Source: Acorus gramineus
Lineage: Eukaryota; Streptophyta; Magnoliopsida; Acorales; Acoraceae
Direction: 5' to 3'
Length of the DNA stretch: 64,000 bases
Assembly (NCBI GenBank): GCA_030737835.1
Contig: CM060847.1
Coordinates: forward strand, 25,656,438-25,720,437
In this document: piece by piece, positions 23,607-35,815 of the stretch
Position numbering within the stretch: the stretch's first letter is position 1
How the letters are laid out: each line of letters starts with the position of its first letter
Program-made: the position numbers and the translations under genes
The notes under the pieces: generated by a model
Database searches by the model: none
Seen by the model: the letters and a program-made list of their open reading frames with translations, nothing else
Told to the model about the DNA's origin: nothing

Positions 23607-26600
23607 ATGGAGGCAAAATTCAAACCAATCGCGCAAATGCGAACCCTAGTTTACAATCAAAATCTGTAGATAACCCAATTCATGAAATTAGGCAGAATCG
23701 ATGAAGCGATCAGAGTTTTCAACAACATGAAAAACCGGAACACCGTAACTTACAATTCGATGATCTCTGCCTACTCAAAGAACGTTAGGATTTCAGAGGC
23801 TCGCCGTCTGTTCAACATAATACCTCTCAAGAACTCCGTCTCTTGGAACACGATGATCGCCGCTGAAGCCGCCCATTCGTTCAATAGAATGCCTAAAAGG
23901 GACGACTTTTTGTGGGCTCTGATGATCACCTGCTATGCACGGAGCGGGGACCTCGAGAAGGCGAGGTGTCCATCGACTGGCTCCCCATCAAGGGGAGGAG
24001 CCAAATCTGTTGGAATGCGATGATCAACGGAATGCTAAGAAGAGGAGGTTTCACGAGGCGGAGAGGCTTTTGTACGAGATGCTCGAGCGGGATATGGTTT
24101 CTTGGAATTCCGTGCTCGCGGAGTACACCCGGAATGAGGAGATGGTCATGGATTTTTGTTTTTTTGAGAGGATGATGTTGGAAACTTGGGTCTTGATTGG
24201 GTCTTGACCAAGCATGCTTTGGAATAAATCAAGTTGGGGTCCACTAATTATTGTTGGTGGAAACACATTGGATTGTGTTCCTCTCATCGAGGAGATGAAC
24301 GTAGTATATTAACATTCTCAAAACCGTTTTTGGGTGAATGAGAAAATTGGATTCAAAGTTGTCCCAAAAACATGTTGAAAGTGATTGGTGGTTGAGGGGA
24401 AAAGTTTTAGTTCCACATTGATTATTTGAAAAAAAATTTGTGTGTATATATATGGGAAGTAGGAATACTAAGTTGGGTCTCAAGGGGCATCCCACTTTTG
24501 TGGAAGGGGGCGGGCGCCTCGCCCGGCCTGGCCCAGTTCGGTTCACACGCGTGGTATTATTTTTTGGACAATTTTTTTTTTTTGGTTCATAAAATTTCCA
24601 AATAATATTTTGTCATGATGGGCTTCTATCCGGGTTGGATATTTTGTGGGCCGTTCGGATCCGTCTACAGTTGGTGTTGCAAAATTCAGTTGCATGAAGG
24701 GGTGCTACACTCTCTGTTTCAGTAAAAACTAAACAGTCTAAAGGGTGTCTTCAACAGCCCTATCAACTAATATTTCCCCTCTATAAATTCCACCGAAGTT
24801 TACATTGTTAATAATTCAATTCATTCACTGCAATAGGCATTCAAAGGCTGCATTCGAGTCTCCAATTCATTTGAGTGCATACATCTAGTTAGTAAACAGA
24901 GAGTGTGTGAAACAGAGTTGGTTTGCTATCCATACGGTTTGAAGTGCTGCTACCATACGGAGTTCGCCATTGTATCCTGGGAGACAGTCGTCAGATCTGT
25001 GAGCCACCAGTGTGGGGCGATTATTGTCTTAAGGACATAGAGTGAAACTCTAGCTTTGGTCTTCTTTAGAACAGAACAGATTCGTCAATCCAGTACAGTT
25101 GTTCTCTGCACTTTTCTATACTATATTTCTATCAGTTTATATATATATACTGTTTTGTAAACATAACCCATTCTTGATTTAAATAACAGATGACAGAGAG
25201 GGACATGGTTTCTTGGAATATGTTACTAGACTCTACTTGGGAGGTGTTTGTGAGGATTCCGGACCCGAATGTGGTTTCTTGGGTGACGATGCTAAATGTG
25301 TTTGCGAGAAACGGTTTGGTCGTTGAGGCGAGATGGCTCTTTGATCAGATGTCGGAGAGGAATTTAGTTTCTTGGAATGCCATGTTAGCTGAATGTGTGT
25401 AGAATTTAGAGATTGAGGAGGGTTTTAAGATTTTTGAAGAGATGTCGGAGAGGAACGTTGTTTCGTGGACGACGATGATTAACGGATTTGTTCATGTTGG
25501 GAAGCTTGAGAGAGCGAGAAAATTGCTCAATGTGATGCCTTATAAGGATGTCGCCACTCAAACTTCACTGATGTCTGGGTATGTTCGAATCAAACATGGA
25601 TTAAGCACATCGGATTTTTGATGTGATCAAATCTCGAGCTGTTGTGTGTTAGAATGCGATGATCGCTAGTCATGCTCAGTCTGGTAGAATGGAGGAAGCA
25701 ATGCGTCTGTTTCAAGAGATGCCGAAGAAGGATATGGTTTCATGGAACACTCTAATTTCTGGGTATGCTCAAGGAGGATAGATGGAGAAGGCGATTGGGA
25801 TTTTCGAGGAGATGGGGGAGAGGAATACGGTTTCTTGGAATTCTCTTATTTCCGGTTTCACCCAGAATGAGTTTTATATAGATTCACTGAGGCATTTCAT
25901 ATTGATTAGAAGGGAATCTAAGAAATCTATCTGGTCTATGTTTGCTTGTGTCCTCAGTGCATGCACAAATGTTACAACTTTCCGAGTAGGGGAACAATTG
26001 CATAGCCTAGCAACGAAAAGAGGATTCATCAACAATTTGTTTGTTGCCAATGCCTTAGGATATCCAAAGCAAGGCAAGTGTTCAGTGAGATGGTCGTAGT
26101 GGACATCGTGTCCTAGAATTCGCTAATTGCTTGGTATGCAATGAATGGTCATGGAAGAGAAGCGTTACGGATCTTTTTTGAAATGGTGAAGTGTGGGACT
26201 GATCCAGATCATGTTACATTCATCATAGTCTTATCAGCGTGCAATCACGTGTGGTTAGTTACAAAAGGCACGAATTTGTTCAAGTCGATGACCAGATATT
26301 ACTTTGTCAATCCCACCGCGGAACACTATGCCAGTATGGTTGACTTGCTTGAGCGGGTTGGAAGGCTAAATGATATGAACTGGTGAAAAATATGCCAATC
26401 AACGGGAATGTTGGTGTGTGGGGTGAATTGCTCTAGGCTTGCCGTATGCATCGTAATGTGGAGCTTGGTAGGATTTGTGTAGAGAAGCTTATTGGGTGTT
26501 CAAGCCCCACAAGACCTCGAATTATGTGGTCTTTTCAAACTTGCATGCTGAGGAAGGTAAATGGAATGATGTGGAGAGAGCAAGGGTTTCAATGGAGGCG

Positions 26601-26768
26601 AGAGGAGCACATAAGCAACCATGTTGCAGTTGGATTGAAGTAAACGATCAGGTATGTTCATTCTTATCGGATGATCTGAGGCAATGGAGAATGTCAGAAA
26701 TCTTGGAAACTTTGGAGGCTCTCACTATACAATTGATAGACATTGACAACGATTCTTCTTTTTTTTGA
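23607..26768 (+). pseudogene. Pentatricopeptide repeat (PPR) protein pseudogene, E/E+ class
   Basis: PPR proteins bind organelle RNA, one repeat per base, and act in editing, splicing or stability. The reading starts at ATG 23607 with a TAG 20 codons later (23667-23669). PPR repeats follow, with signatures such as NTVTYNSMISAYSK and [15 protein letters not shown]. The C-terminal E motif (VELGRICVEKLI, about 26458-26493) and E+ segment (CSWIEVNDQVCSFLSDD, about 26620-26670) are recognisable, up to TGA 26766-26768. There are several frameshifts (about 23915-23990, 25620, 26100, 26385, 26475) and in-frame stops (25400 TAG, 25780 TAG). A solo LTR at 24176-25188 splits it. The original gene probably had no introns, as is usual for PPR genes. 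It cannot make a full protein. Confidence 0.9.
24176..25188 (+). mobile_element. Solo LTR inside the PPR pseudogene
   Basis: The 1013-bp insert has TGTTGG at the left and AATAACA at the right. The five bases on both sides are GATGA (24171-24175 and 25189-25193), a perfect target duplication. Removing the insert and one duplicate brings the PPR reading back together (ERM before, TERDMVSWN after). No internal gene is present, so it is a solo LTR. The orientation is taken from the TG...CA order only. Confidence 0.92.
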
Positions 26769-26789
26769 AATGGTTGCATTTGAATTATG

Positions 26790-27575
26790 GTTTCTGTGGG
26801 GGATGAGATCAGGTCTTCACCCTCCTGGGTCGGATCCTCTCTGATACGTGCGCTTGTTGTGTGTTCGAGATGATGTTGATGACGAATATCTCCTTCTTCC
26901 CGATGTCCCGCGATGGGCCTCCAACTCCGTTCACCGGTGCCGTCCTCCTTCTTCGGCCTTCGAGTACCTAAAACTCACACCAGTTCGGTGCCGGCTAACG
27001 CCCCTCTGACACTCAAGTCAGTTTTCTCCCTTGGGAAGAAGAAGAACTTAGAATTCTTGAGGACTTAAAGATTTGAGAGGGAGTGCTCGCATACCTTGAG
27101 AGGGGGATGAAGTCCCCCTTCTATACCTGAGAGAGGCGTGCCGAGATGGGTCCTGTGGAGTGGCTATATCTTGATATGGAATCTCCACGTGGCCTCTGGA
27201 TCTATGGACATGTGTCGCCTAGGGATCATTACCCTATAACTGTTTTTCTGACATCTTGTCTTTTTTCAGTGTCAGGGAATATTCCCTCTGTTAATCCGTT
27301 ATTGGATGGGGATGAGCGTATGGCCGACCTGTATTTCAATTCGGGTATTACATCCTGGTCGATCTACCCTTTAGGTCGAGAGTTGTTCAGTGTCCGCTCG
27401 TAGTCGGTTAAGCTCATGGTTAACCATCTCTCAGTGGATGTCCAACTTGTCATGGTCGGACATAGCCTTGTATCCAATCTGGCCTGGTCGGGCATAACCA
27501 TTTGCCCGACCTGAAGGTGAAAAGTGGGCCCGATGAGGCCGTGGGGGAATTTCGGCCCATGGGCTTTCTCACCCT
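26790..27575 (-). mobile_element. Probable LTR fragment of a gypsy element (Tat-like)
   Basis: On the minus strand this has the words ACTGACTTGAGTGTCAGAGG and GTTAGCCGGCACCGAACTGG. These recall the conserved words of Tat/Ogre-lineage gypsy LTRs. No primer-binding site, polypurine tract or target duplication could be fixed. The family assignment is from memory of such LTRs and is weak. Confidence 0.4.
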
Positions 27576-28143
27576 TAACTCTTCTTTTATCATCATGGGT
27601 CTATTCTTGTTTAACTCTTATACTTATGTGATCATATTCCTTATTTATCCTTCTGATGAGTTTGGTCTCTTACAGTTTCCATTATGCATTATCATTGATG
27701 GTAAAAAAATGGTTGAAGTCACCAATAATGATTGCATGAACAAGTTCCTCCAACAAAATTATGGAACCGATATCTCGCAGGATGATTTGATGGCCCTCAT
27801 TCATTGATGGCAACTTCATGAAGGAATGCTGTACAACACTCCTGGTTTTGCGATATCCAATCCAATGACCCTTCTTAGTGTCATAGAAGTGAGTCTTTCT
27901 GTTTTTGTTCAATATCGGACGAGATGGATATCATATCACATTATGTGCCCAGATTGCTTTTCCTTCTTCTGGAGCTCTTTGCGCTTGAGATACATCAAGT
28001 ACTTTTGTCTGTGAGACTTATCATTCACAATGAAAACCTACAGTTTGCCTCTGGCTCTAACCAATGCTTTTAGATGACTCTTTATGGACTTGTCATGCCT
28101 TCACCAGTTTCAGAATGTGAGCCTTTATGTCCTATAACAACAT
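27576..28143 (+). other. Unassigned DNA between two LTR fragments
   Basis: No coherent gene is visible. Short open frames on both strands (27502-27807 plus, 27682-27912 minus) overlap each other and show no family signature. Confidence 0.35.
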
Positions 28144-28622
28144 TGATGTTGGATTAGATTACATAGTCGGAATGATAGGTGGGTCTCTGATGTAGGATGA
28201 GATGCAATGGGGGGTGAATGATATGTGATTAGGGTTATGATTTATGTGATTTGAGAGAAAAAAAGAAGAAAGAAGATTAGGTTTTCACACCCTAGGGCTT
28301 CATACCCAGGAAGGTTAGAGTTTCACATTATCATGAATCCTTTCACAGGTAATCTTAAAAGAGAATTTTTTTAATTCATTCTAAATTTGTCTCTCTCCGT
28401 AGAGATTATAATTTTATTTAATGAGAAAATGATTTAATTTAGGCTATTGATTATCTATATAAAATCCTATAATTCTCGTTCAAAATAAAAAAAAACATAA
28501 CTAATCTCTATGCACATAGGAATAAGATTATATCTCTTTCCCTTCGATCTTTGATAGACTTTCAATCCCACCATTGGATATGATCGATGTGAAATATTGG
28601 TTGCTGATGTGATGTCTCATCA
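28144..28622 (-). mobile_element. LTR of a degraded minus-strand gypsy element
   Basis: The 479-bp block has inverted ends TGATG and CATCA. On its right (28623-28633) lies TTTTCCCCTTG, the reverse of a polypurine tract. Beyond that, minus-strand codons for LEDE-like residues (ending near 28640) resemble the last codons of gypsy pol. This fits a 3' LTR in minus orientation. The partner LTR was not found, so the element is truncated on its 5' side. Confidence 0.6.
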
Positions 28623-29319
28623 TTTTCCCCTTGTTTGAGAAAACTCATCCTCGAGATTTAAAGAATGATATAACTAGAAGGTCATGAGGTTCTTGTTGCA
28701 TGTATTTGAAAGGATCTTGATGAAAACGTAAAATCTTCAATTGCAGCCTTTCATCAAATATTTGTCAAGAAAATATGAAATACACTTGTTGTTTTATTAC
28801 CATATACATTTCCTTTGGATTGTCGATCTCTATAGAAATTTCCTTACAACTTGGCAGTTGTTGTGAAACAAGCACCAGAGGTAGTTGTTTTGAAATAGGT
28901 ATCCGATCTTCCACTAATGAAATATTTACCTTCTCTTGAATTTCATTTATACATTGCCGCTCTGAGGGTGCATCTTTTGTTGACATTGATGATTTCGCAT
29001 ATGGTTATCCTTTACGGATAATTCCCTTATGTGTACAAGGCGGGCGTATGGTGCATGATCTCCCTTCATAATAAAATAACATGTTCTAGCTTTCACCCAT
29101 GGTTGACCGAATATAATAAAACATTTGGATGATGAAAATATGTAATAACTGTGACTTTTAAGACCTAGTTAGCCTATTTTGTGGAGTGTTTAGTGTTCCA
29201 AATTTTTATAATTTGGCATGATTCGATTTCCTTGTTTCGTTGGCTTTCCAACGCTTCTTACGGATCATAAATTGGATGCGTATAGGTTAAGTTATGAACC
29301 AAACCGTAGCAGGGAGTTA

Positions 29320-30580
29320 GGCAATGTCTGACGGAGTTTATAGGTGCCGTCGGGCACATGGGCGACGGATCGAGTAGAGCCGTCGGGTGATTGAGCGACG
29401 GGCTCAATAAGAGCCGTCGATCTGGGCGAAAATTTGATTTTGAAATTTCAGTCATTTTTGGAAGGGGCAATGGGATTGAATGTGGTTATTCGGGATTGAT
29501 GGTGTTGTACTCTTGTCCCTATGCGTGTGTGAGGTTTATAAACCCCTCTTTCTCTCTCCTTTGCATTGAAACACCAAACCCTAAAATATTTTCTTTTTCT
29601 TCTCTTCGGCACCTTTGTTGAGGAGCCTTGGGAAGGGGTTTTGGATGAGATTTTTGGTGAGTTTCTAGTGATGTTTTGAGGAGTTTTTGACTTATAGTAA
29701 TCCCTTTGAATGTTGTTTTCATATGATCTCGTTTTAAAGGTTTTCAAACAAAAATAATAAGTTTTCTTCTTGTTTTTCTTAAGGTCTTGATATGATTTCG
29801 GGTCTTATATTATACCAATGATATGTCAATGATTTCATGATACTTTTTACAAGTTTTTGATGATGATATTGAATCTCAACGCGTATATTGAAGTTTTGAT
29901 TCTTTAAGTTTTCTTATTGGATTTTTCCTCGAAAACTTAATGGGATTTAGATGATTTTCGGATTTAATGTTATAACTATGATAAGATCATGCTTTAAGAT
30001 GGGTTGTAAGTTTTCATGTGAAGATAAATACGCTTTGGTAGACACCATGATTAGGTTAGTTCATCTAAGGAAGAAATCATGTTTTAAGATCTTTTAAAGA
30101 ATGTCTTGGCCCCTATATGCATAGATCCAAATCAATGTCGTGTTTTCATGAGTTTCGAAGATTTGAACGTAGATCCATATTCGTATTTGTACCTATGATA
30201 GATCTAGGGTTTTTCGAAGATGTTTTAAATGAATCCTTGTTCTATTTTAAATCGATTTCTCGAATGCATGATTTGATTTCAATACAAGATTCTCACTGTT
30301 TTTATGCCGTTTTGGAACGACTCGTGTTTTGTTTTCAATGGTAGAATGCTTCAAAATAATTTACAAAAAATAATAATGTTAGGGTTTCGTGCTTCTACCC
30401 CGGGACGGCCTCTGTAGGAGCCGTCAGGCATGTTCGGGACGGCTTCTAGTAGAGCCATCGGCTTGTTAGGATCGGCCGCAGTAGGAGCCGTCGGGTTTGT
30501 TTTGGACGGTCCCAGGAGGAGCTGTCAGCCTGTCTCTAGACGGTTCTAGATGGTTCTGCCGAGAGCCATCGGGTCCTGTG
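29320..30580 (+). repeat. Dispersed GACGGC / GCCGTCGGG hairpin repeats inside the solo LTR
   Basis: Two clusters (29325-29420 and 30395-30580) hold many copies of GAGCCGTCGGG alternating with GACGGCTC-like words, so neighbouring units can pair. Each unit reads roughly GGACGGCTYC, AGTAGGAGCCGTCGGG, spaced 30-40 bp. About 970 bp of ordinary sequence separates the clusters. Confidence 0.75.
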
Positions 30581-30898
30581 AGTACCACCAGGTCCCATAC
30601 TGTTTGCACATTTTGTGATCGATTCCTATCATTTCAGGTCAGGTTAGGTTGCCTTAGACCTACTGGAGTTTTTTCCGCATCAATTGGACCTAAGGTGAGT
30701 GGGTCTAGTCTTCTATGTAGTTTTGAAGGATTTTATCAATGACTTTGAAATGCTATTTTAGGTATAAATTTGAGCATATCATATTATATAGGCTGATGCC
30801 TTATTAAGTATTGTATTGAAAATGTTATTATTTTGAAAACTGTCGAATGCATATTATTGAAATAAAAATATGTGTTGATCATGCATGTATCGCATTTG

Positions 30899-31053
30899 TC
30901 TAGGTGACGTAGCCTAGGTGGCATTAGTCTAGGTGACTACGGTTCAGAATGGACCCAAGTCTAGGTGACTTATGTCTAGGTGACATGTGTCTAGGTGACA
31001 CGATTTCCTATGTGAAATTCTTGCAGCTAGGTGCTGTAGATAGCTAGGTGCCA
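30899..31053 (+). repeat. CTAGGTGAC/CTAGGTGCC short repeats
   Basis: The word CTAGGTG occurs about eight times within 155 bp, with imperfect spacing of 14-25 bp; the following base pattern is mostly AC or GC. It lies in the same solo LTR, about 220 bp before the conserved CACTGAGC motif. Confidence 0.85.
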
Positions 31054-32070
31054 TGGGATATGGGCATGCGTGTCCATTGCATTCATACGCATCATATGCT
31101 TTGACTGGATTTGAGGCATGCATACTGAAATGAGATTTTATTAAGTTGATTTATTGGAAAATTATCGTAATTACAAATATCATAATATTGTATCTTGCAA
31201 ATTGTTCTTGCGATATCTTATTAAAGATTATTATTTGAGATATACTGTATTATTGGGACCTAAAGGTCCATTCACTGAGCGTGTGGTAGCTCACCCCTCC
31301 TTTTCCCAATCTTTCAGAGTAGCCGTTGGTGATCGCCGATCTCGGTGGTGACGGTCGTAGTTTGGGTGTTATCTCCCGTTGCATTAGGTGGTTGAGTAAG
31401 CCTTTCCTTGGCATGTAGTTTCCTTAGTCCCTTCCAGCAAAAACAGATGGATGTTTATGTTAAAACTATTTTGTGTAATCATCCGTGTTTAGGATGAGTC
31501 ATGTTTAGATCCTGGTTATGGTTTATGATTTGGTATGATTAAATAAATCTCTTTTACTTGTCTTTCAAAAAAAAAATAATATGACCCGTGTTTTATCGAG
31601 AAAATTCATGGTAACGTATCGTATTTGAGCTTCAAAATGGAGTCTTGGGTACGGGGGCTTTACAAAATATGTCACACCACGCTCCATCAAAATACAAAGG
31701 TTGCATAAACCATTCAACAAAAGTAGCACCATTTTCTACGATAATTTCCCCAGTCTTAGATAACATATCCACAACCGCTTGAGAGACCATATTCTTCTCG
31801 AGACATTTATCAATAATCAAAGGAAGCACCTTTCTCATTGGTAATCAAATTTGAATTTTCAATAAAATCATAAATCGACCTTTTTTTCTTCTTAACTCTC
31901 AATGTTATTGTCGATAGAGGGTATGGCAGCAAGGGAGGGACTCATGCAGCAACAACAGGGCAAGAGGCACCACGGCTAGCAAATAGGGACTGGAGGGTTC
32001 CCAGAGCTGCAAAACAGGAGCTGGAGGGGCTCTCGGGTAGCACAGGGGTTGGAGGGATCCACAACGCAGT

Positions 32071-34291
32071 TGTCACGCCCCAGGGCGGCCGTCCCTGGGT
32101 CGCGGTAAGTGTATACAAGATATCAGTAGTCTAAACAGGGAATCAATAAATCACTCTAAACAACAACTAAAATGACAACAACACAGATGAAAGCAAGGAT
32201 GACATAATATATACACAGATAGCGGAAGCTAAAGGACTGAGTCTGTAATCCAAAAACATACTACAGACTCGATACAAATCAAATGTCCTGTGAGAGCCAA
32301 TATACACACATACATCCAAATACAATCCAAACTGGGTGCCCAAGCACAGAAATATATACATACAATAAAAAGGAAGGATGCTGATAGCCTCAGAAACTCG
32401 CGGGATGTAGCGCTACTCCGCTACTGGTGCAGTCGCTCAGGGAGCTCCTCCTTCAAGTCCTCCTCAGTAATCACTGGAAAAATATTATGCGAGGGGTGAG
32501 CCACACGCTCAGTGAATAGCACAACCCATGCATCACAGTTTATATTAACCACAATTAATCAACAACTAGCCTCAAAGTGGCATAACAACATAAATCCAGT
32601 GGTTCGTACATCGCCGAACCACCACACCCTCACCCTCACCCCTCAATAGGTGACATAGGATATTGGGACTGACTAGGCTGTTAATCATCCTTGGTCCACC
32701 GATAGCCTCTCCTCCACACCGTAACTTGCCTGGTCTACTCCCACATTCAGCACAGTCCGAGTCCAAGATCAGGAGGTGCCTACTGATGGGAGCCCTCTGT
32801 CAGGATAGCCTGTCTAACGCTGAGGAGTCCCTACACGGATCCAACGAAGGGAAGAGAAATAGCCTACCCACACGCATATGATCCACTCGGATCCGCTGAC
32901 AACACATCTCTACAACTCTAGTGTCTTGAATTCATCAGAATTCCTCCAGGGCGCATAACCAAGATGCGGGGAACATGCATTAATATAGACGGGAAAAGAA
33001 ACCTTAGGAGGGCACCATGAGGTCCCGATATAGGACATCCCGACAACCAAACAAGGAACACGGAGCACCCTAGCCCGGGTCTCAATGTTGACCTCGCAAG
33101 GCCCCTTAATATTCCTTAAGGCATGCAATAACATTACAAGTTGCATTTAATTTAACAAATTAAACTAATAGGACGCATACAAAGGCCGAGGCTTTCCTAG
33201 CATGATAACAAGGTGACAAGATGCATGCCTCTTACACAACCTAAGGGTGCAAGTCCCTAACATACTCAGTCTAGGGTAGCATGCATACTACATATCAATC
33301 ATGCTGCATGGATTACATATTAAACAGGTTAATATTAATCCATGGTGCCCCAGGGGAGGACGGTATACGCCCAAGTGCATATAGCGCCTCCCAACTGGGT
33401 TGGATTGTCCCACTCACCGGTAATCGGGTCGTCGCGCGACCGTCCGTCAAGATCTGCAAGACAGGGTATCAACTTGGTGAGTAAAATCCAAAAATACCAC
33501 AAAAATACACAAAAATACTCTAAAAGTACCCAACACTCGGGCAATGTACATACGGCCCGTACGCACGCTAGCCCGAGCACCCCGACTCACTCCCGCACCC
33601 CCGGCAACCACCCGCACGGCCACCCGCCCCCGGATGCACCGCCGCGCCCCAGCCCGCGCACCCAGGCGCCCTGCCGAGCCCCTGCCTGCATGCCAGGACA
33701 CACCGCCGAGCTCCCCGGGTGCACCGCGCGCTCGCTGCGCCCCAGCGCAGCAGCCCGCGCGCACACCGTACGCCCCGCGCGCACTCCGCGCGCACCACCA
33801 CGCGCATCACCCACTCGACCAGCCCCTCGGGTGCACCCGCGCGCACTGTGCCCCAGCGCAGCGCCCCGCACGTGCACACCGACTGCTCTCCCCGCCGCGC
33901 GCGCACAGCCCGCCTGTGCCTCTGCGTAGCGCTCCGCGCGCACGCTTCCGCATGGTGCCCAGCGCCCAGCTCCCCAGCACCCACGCCCAGCACACCCGGC
34001 GCCCAGCACTCGCCTAGCACACCCGTGCCTGCGCCACCTGAGCACACGCCCGTGCGCACGCGCGCTCGCGCTCTGCCACTGCACGCCTGCTGCGCCTGTG
34101 CTGCCATCCTGCCCGGGGCAGACAACCACCCTGCCCGAGCACCTCTACCACCACTCACCGGCCACCAATGGCCTCCGACCGCCCCCAACCACCACCGACA
34201 GCCACCAGCCGCCCTCCACACTCAACCCCACCCTCCTAACATGCATCTAAACATGAAAAAGAAGGAAAGAAACCTTACCCAAGGAAAGGAG
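32071..34291 (-). mobile_element. Tekay-type LTR, minus orientation, truncated at its 5' side
   Basis: It begins with TGTCACGCCCCAGGGCGGCC, the reverse complement of the LTR end seen at 1860-1873 and 9783-9796. It continues in reverse order through the conserved CACTGAGC motif (about 32500), the CATGCC-rich middle and the CG-dense block (33600-34110). It stops near 34291 at a point matching about 7610 of the complete LTR, so about the first 780 bp are missing. The neighbour at once begins a second LTR in the opposite direction. The left flank GCAGT has no match on the right of the pair. Confidence 0.88.
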
Positions 34292-34985
34292 CGGGGTGCT
34301 CGCGGGCCAGCGATGGCGTGCGGGGTGTGCGCGGGCGGCTGCGCTGGGGCGCAGGGGGCGCGCGGTGCACACGGGAGGCTCGGCGGTGTGTCTCGACGGC
34401 GGGCAGGGGCCCGGCGGTGCGCGGAGTGCGCGGGCCGAGGCGCGGCGGTGCGCCCGGGCGGTCGGGTGGCCGTGCGGGTGGTTGCCGGCCGTGTGGGTGT
34501 TTGCCGGGATGCTCGGGCTAGCGTGCGTGCGGGTCGTATACACGTTTGCCCGAGTGTTGGGAGTTTAGTTGTGGGTTTATGTAAGTTCTTGTGTATTTTG
34601 TAGTATTTGTGGATTTTAACTCACCATATTGAATGTCTATCTTGCAGATCTAGACGGGCGGTCGCGCGATGACCCAGATACTGGTGAGTGGGACAATCCA
34701 ACCCAGTAGAGAGGCGTTATACGCACTTGGGCGTATACCGACCTCTCCTGGGGCGTCATGGATTATATTAACCTGTTGTAATATGTATTCCATGCTTGCA
34801 TGATTTAAATGTAGAATGCATGCTACCCTAGACTTGTATGTTAGGGACTTGCACCCTTAGGATATGTGTATGAGCCATGCACCATGTCCCCTGTTATATG
34901 TTAGGAAACCTCGGCCTATGTATGCGTCCTACTAGTTTATTTATTAAATTAAATGCTAGTGTATGTTAAATCGCATGCCTTAGGT

Positions 34986-35310
34986 AATATTATCGGGAGG
35001 AGCCTTGCGAGGTCAACATTGAGACCCGTGTTAGGGTACTCCGTGTTCCTTGTTTGGTTGTCGGGGTATCCTGTATCGGGAACTCACGCTGCCCTCCCAA
35101 GGTTTCTAGTCCCAATAATATTATAAGTAATGTTGTATGATTGGTATGATTATTAGCATGATTAGTGAATATTATAGGGGAGGGGCCTTGCGAGGACAGC
35201 GGTGAGACCCGTGTTAGGGTACTCCGTGTTCCTTGTTTGGTTGTCGGGGTATCCTGTATCGGGAACTCGCGCCGCCCTCCCGAGTTTCTTTCCCCCAATG
35301 ATATTCCAAC
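34986..35310 (+). repeat. Tandem duplication, period about 181 bp, within an LTR
   Basis: The segment from AATATTAT through GGAGGGGCCTTGCGAGG, ACCCGTGTTAGGGTACTCCG and TTGTCGGGGTATCCTGTATC occurs twice (34986 and 35167). The other LTR copies have it once. Confidence 0.88.
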
Positions 35311-35632
35311 ATTGCTTTTGATTGTACTTATTCCCCGCATCTTGGATATGCACCCTGGAGGAACTCTGAAGAGTTCATGACATTTGAGTGGTAGAGATGT
35401 GTTGTCGGCGGATCCGAGTGGATCATATGCGTATGGATAGGCTGTTCTGTTCCCTGCGTTGGATCCGGTAGAGGCTACCCCCAGCGTTAGAAAGGCCGTC
35501 CTTCGGAGGACCCATATCAGTAGGCACCTCCTGATTTGGTTTCGGACTGTGCTGAAGTTGTGGGTGGAGACCAAGCGGCCTACGGAGTGGAGGAGAGACT
35601 ATCGGTGGACCAAGGGTGACCAACAGCCTAGT

Positions 35633-35815
35633 CAGTCCCAAAATCCTATGTCACCCGTGATAGGGTGAGGGTGAGGGTGTAGTGGGTTGGCGATGAGCGA
35701 CCTACTGGATTTGTGAATGGATGATTATCAGTCCCAATAGCCTATGTCACCCATTGATGGGTGAGGGTGAGGGTGTGGTGGTTCGGCAAAGTACGAACCA
35801 CTAGATTTATGTTGT
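35633..35815 (+). repeat. Tandem duplication, period 96 bp, within an LTR
   Basis: CAGTCCCAAAATCCTATGTC, then GGTGAGGGTGAGGGTGT, starts at 35633 and again at 35729. The first copy leads to GACCTACTGG and the second to GAACCACTAG, so they have diverged. Complete LTRs at 1280 and 9208 have one copy. Confidence 0.88.

Larger units (their letters stand above)
29141..31664 (+). mobile_element. Solo LTR, 2.5 kb, chromovirus type
   Basis: It starts TGTAATAACTGTGAC and ends GGTACGGGGGCTTTACA. Both flanks are AAATA (29136-29140 and 31665-31669), a perfect 5-bp target duplication. It carries CACTGAGCGTGTGGTAGCTCACC near 31271, a motif shared with the Tekay-type LTRs, which puts it in a related gypsy lineage. 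Inside are two unusual repeat zones described separately. No coding region. Confidence 0.9.
28634..31870 (-). pseudogene. Remnant internal region of the minus-strand gypsy element, interrupted by a solo LTR
   Basis: Two blocks belong together once the solo LTR (29141-31664) is removed: 31870-31665 and 29140-28634. The longest open pieces are 31838-31632 and 28986-28765. Across the joint the minus-strand reading continues (WCDIF before, a CFIIFG stretch after). I see no RT, integrase or protease motif, so the protein is not identified. Its link to the LTR at 28144 rests on the polypurine tract and position. Confidence 0.4.

Noticed and set aside
27682..27912. Minus-strand ORF with GDFN reminiscent of LINE endonuclease
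   Set aside because: Only four residues match, and no other endonuclease or RT motif is near.
33342..34603. Open frames up to 294 codons across the LTR palindrome
   Set aside because: They cross the joint between two inverted LTRs and are proline/alanine/arginine-rich products of GC-rich DNA.
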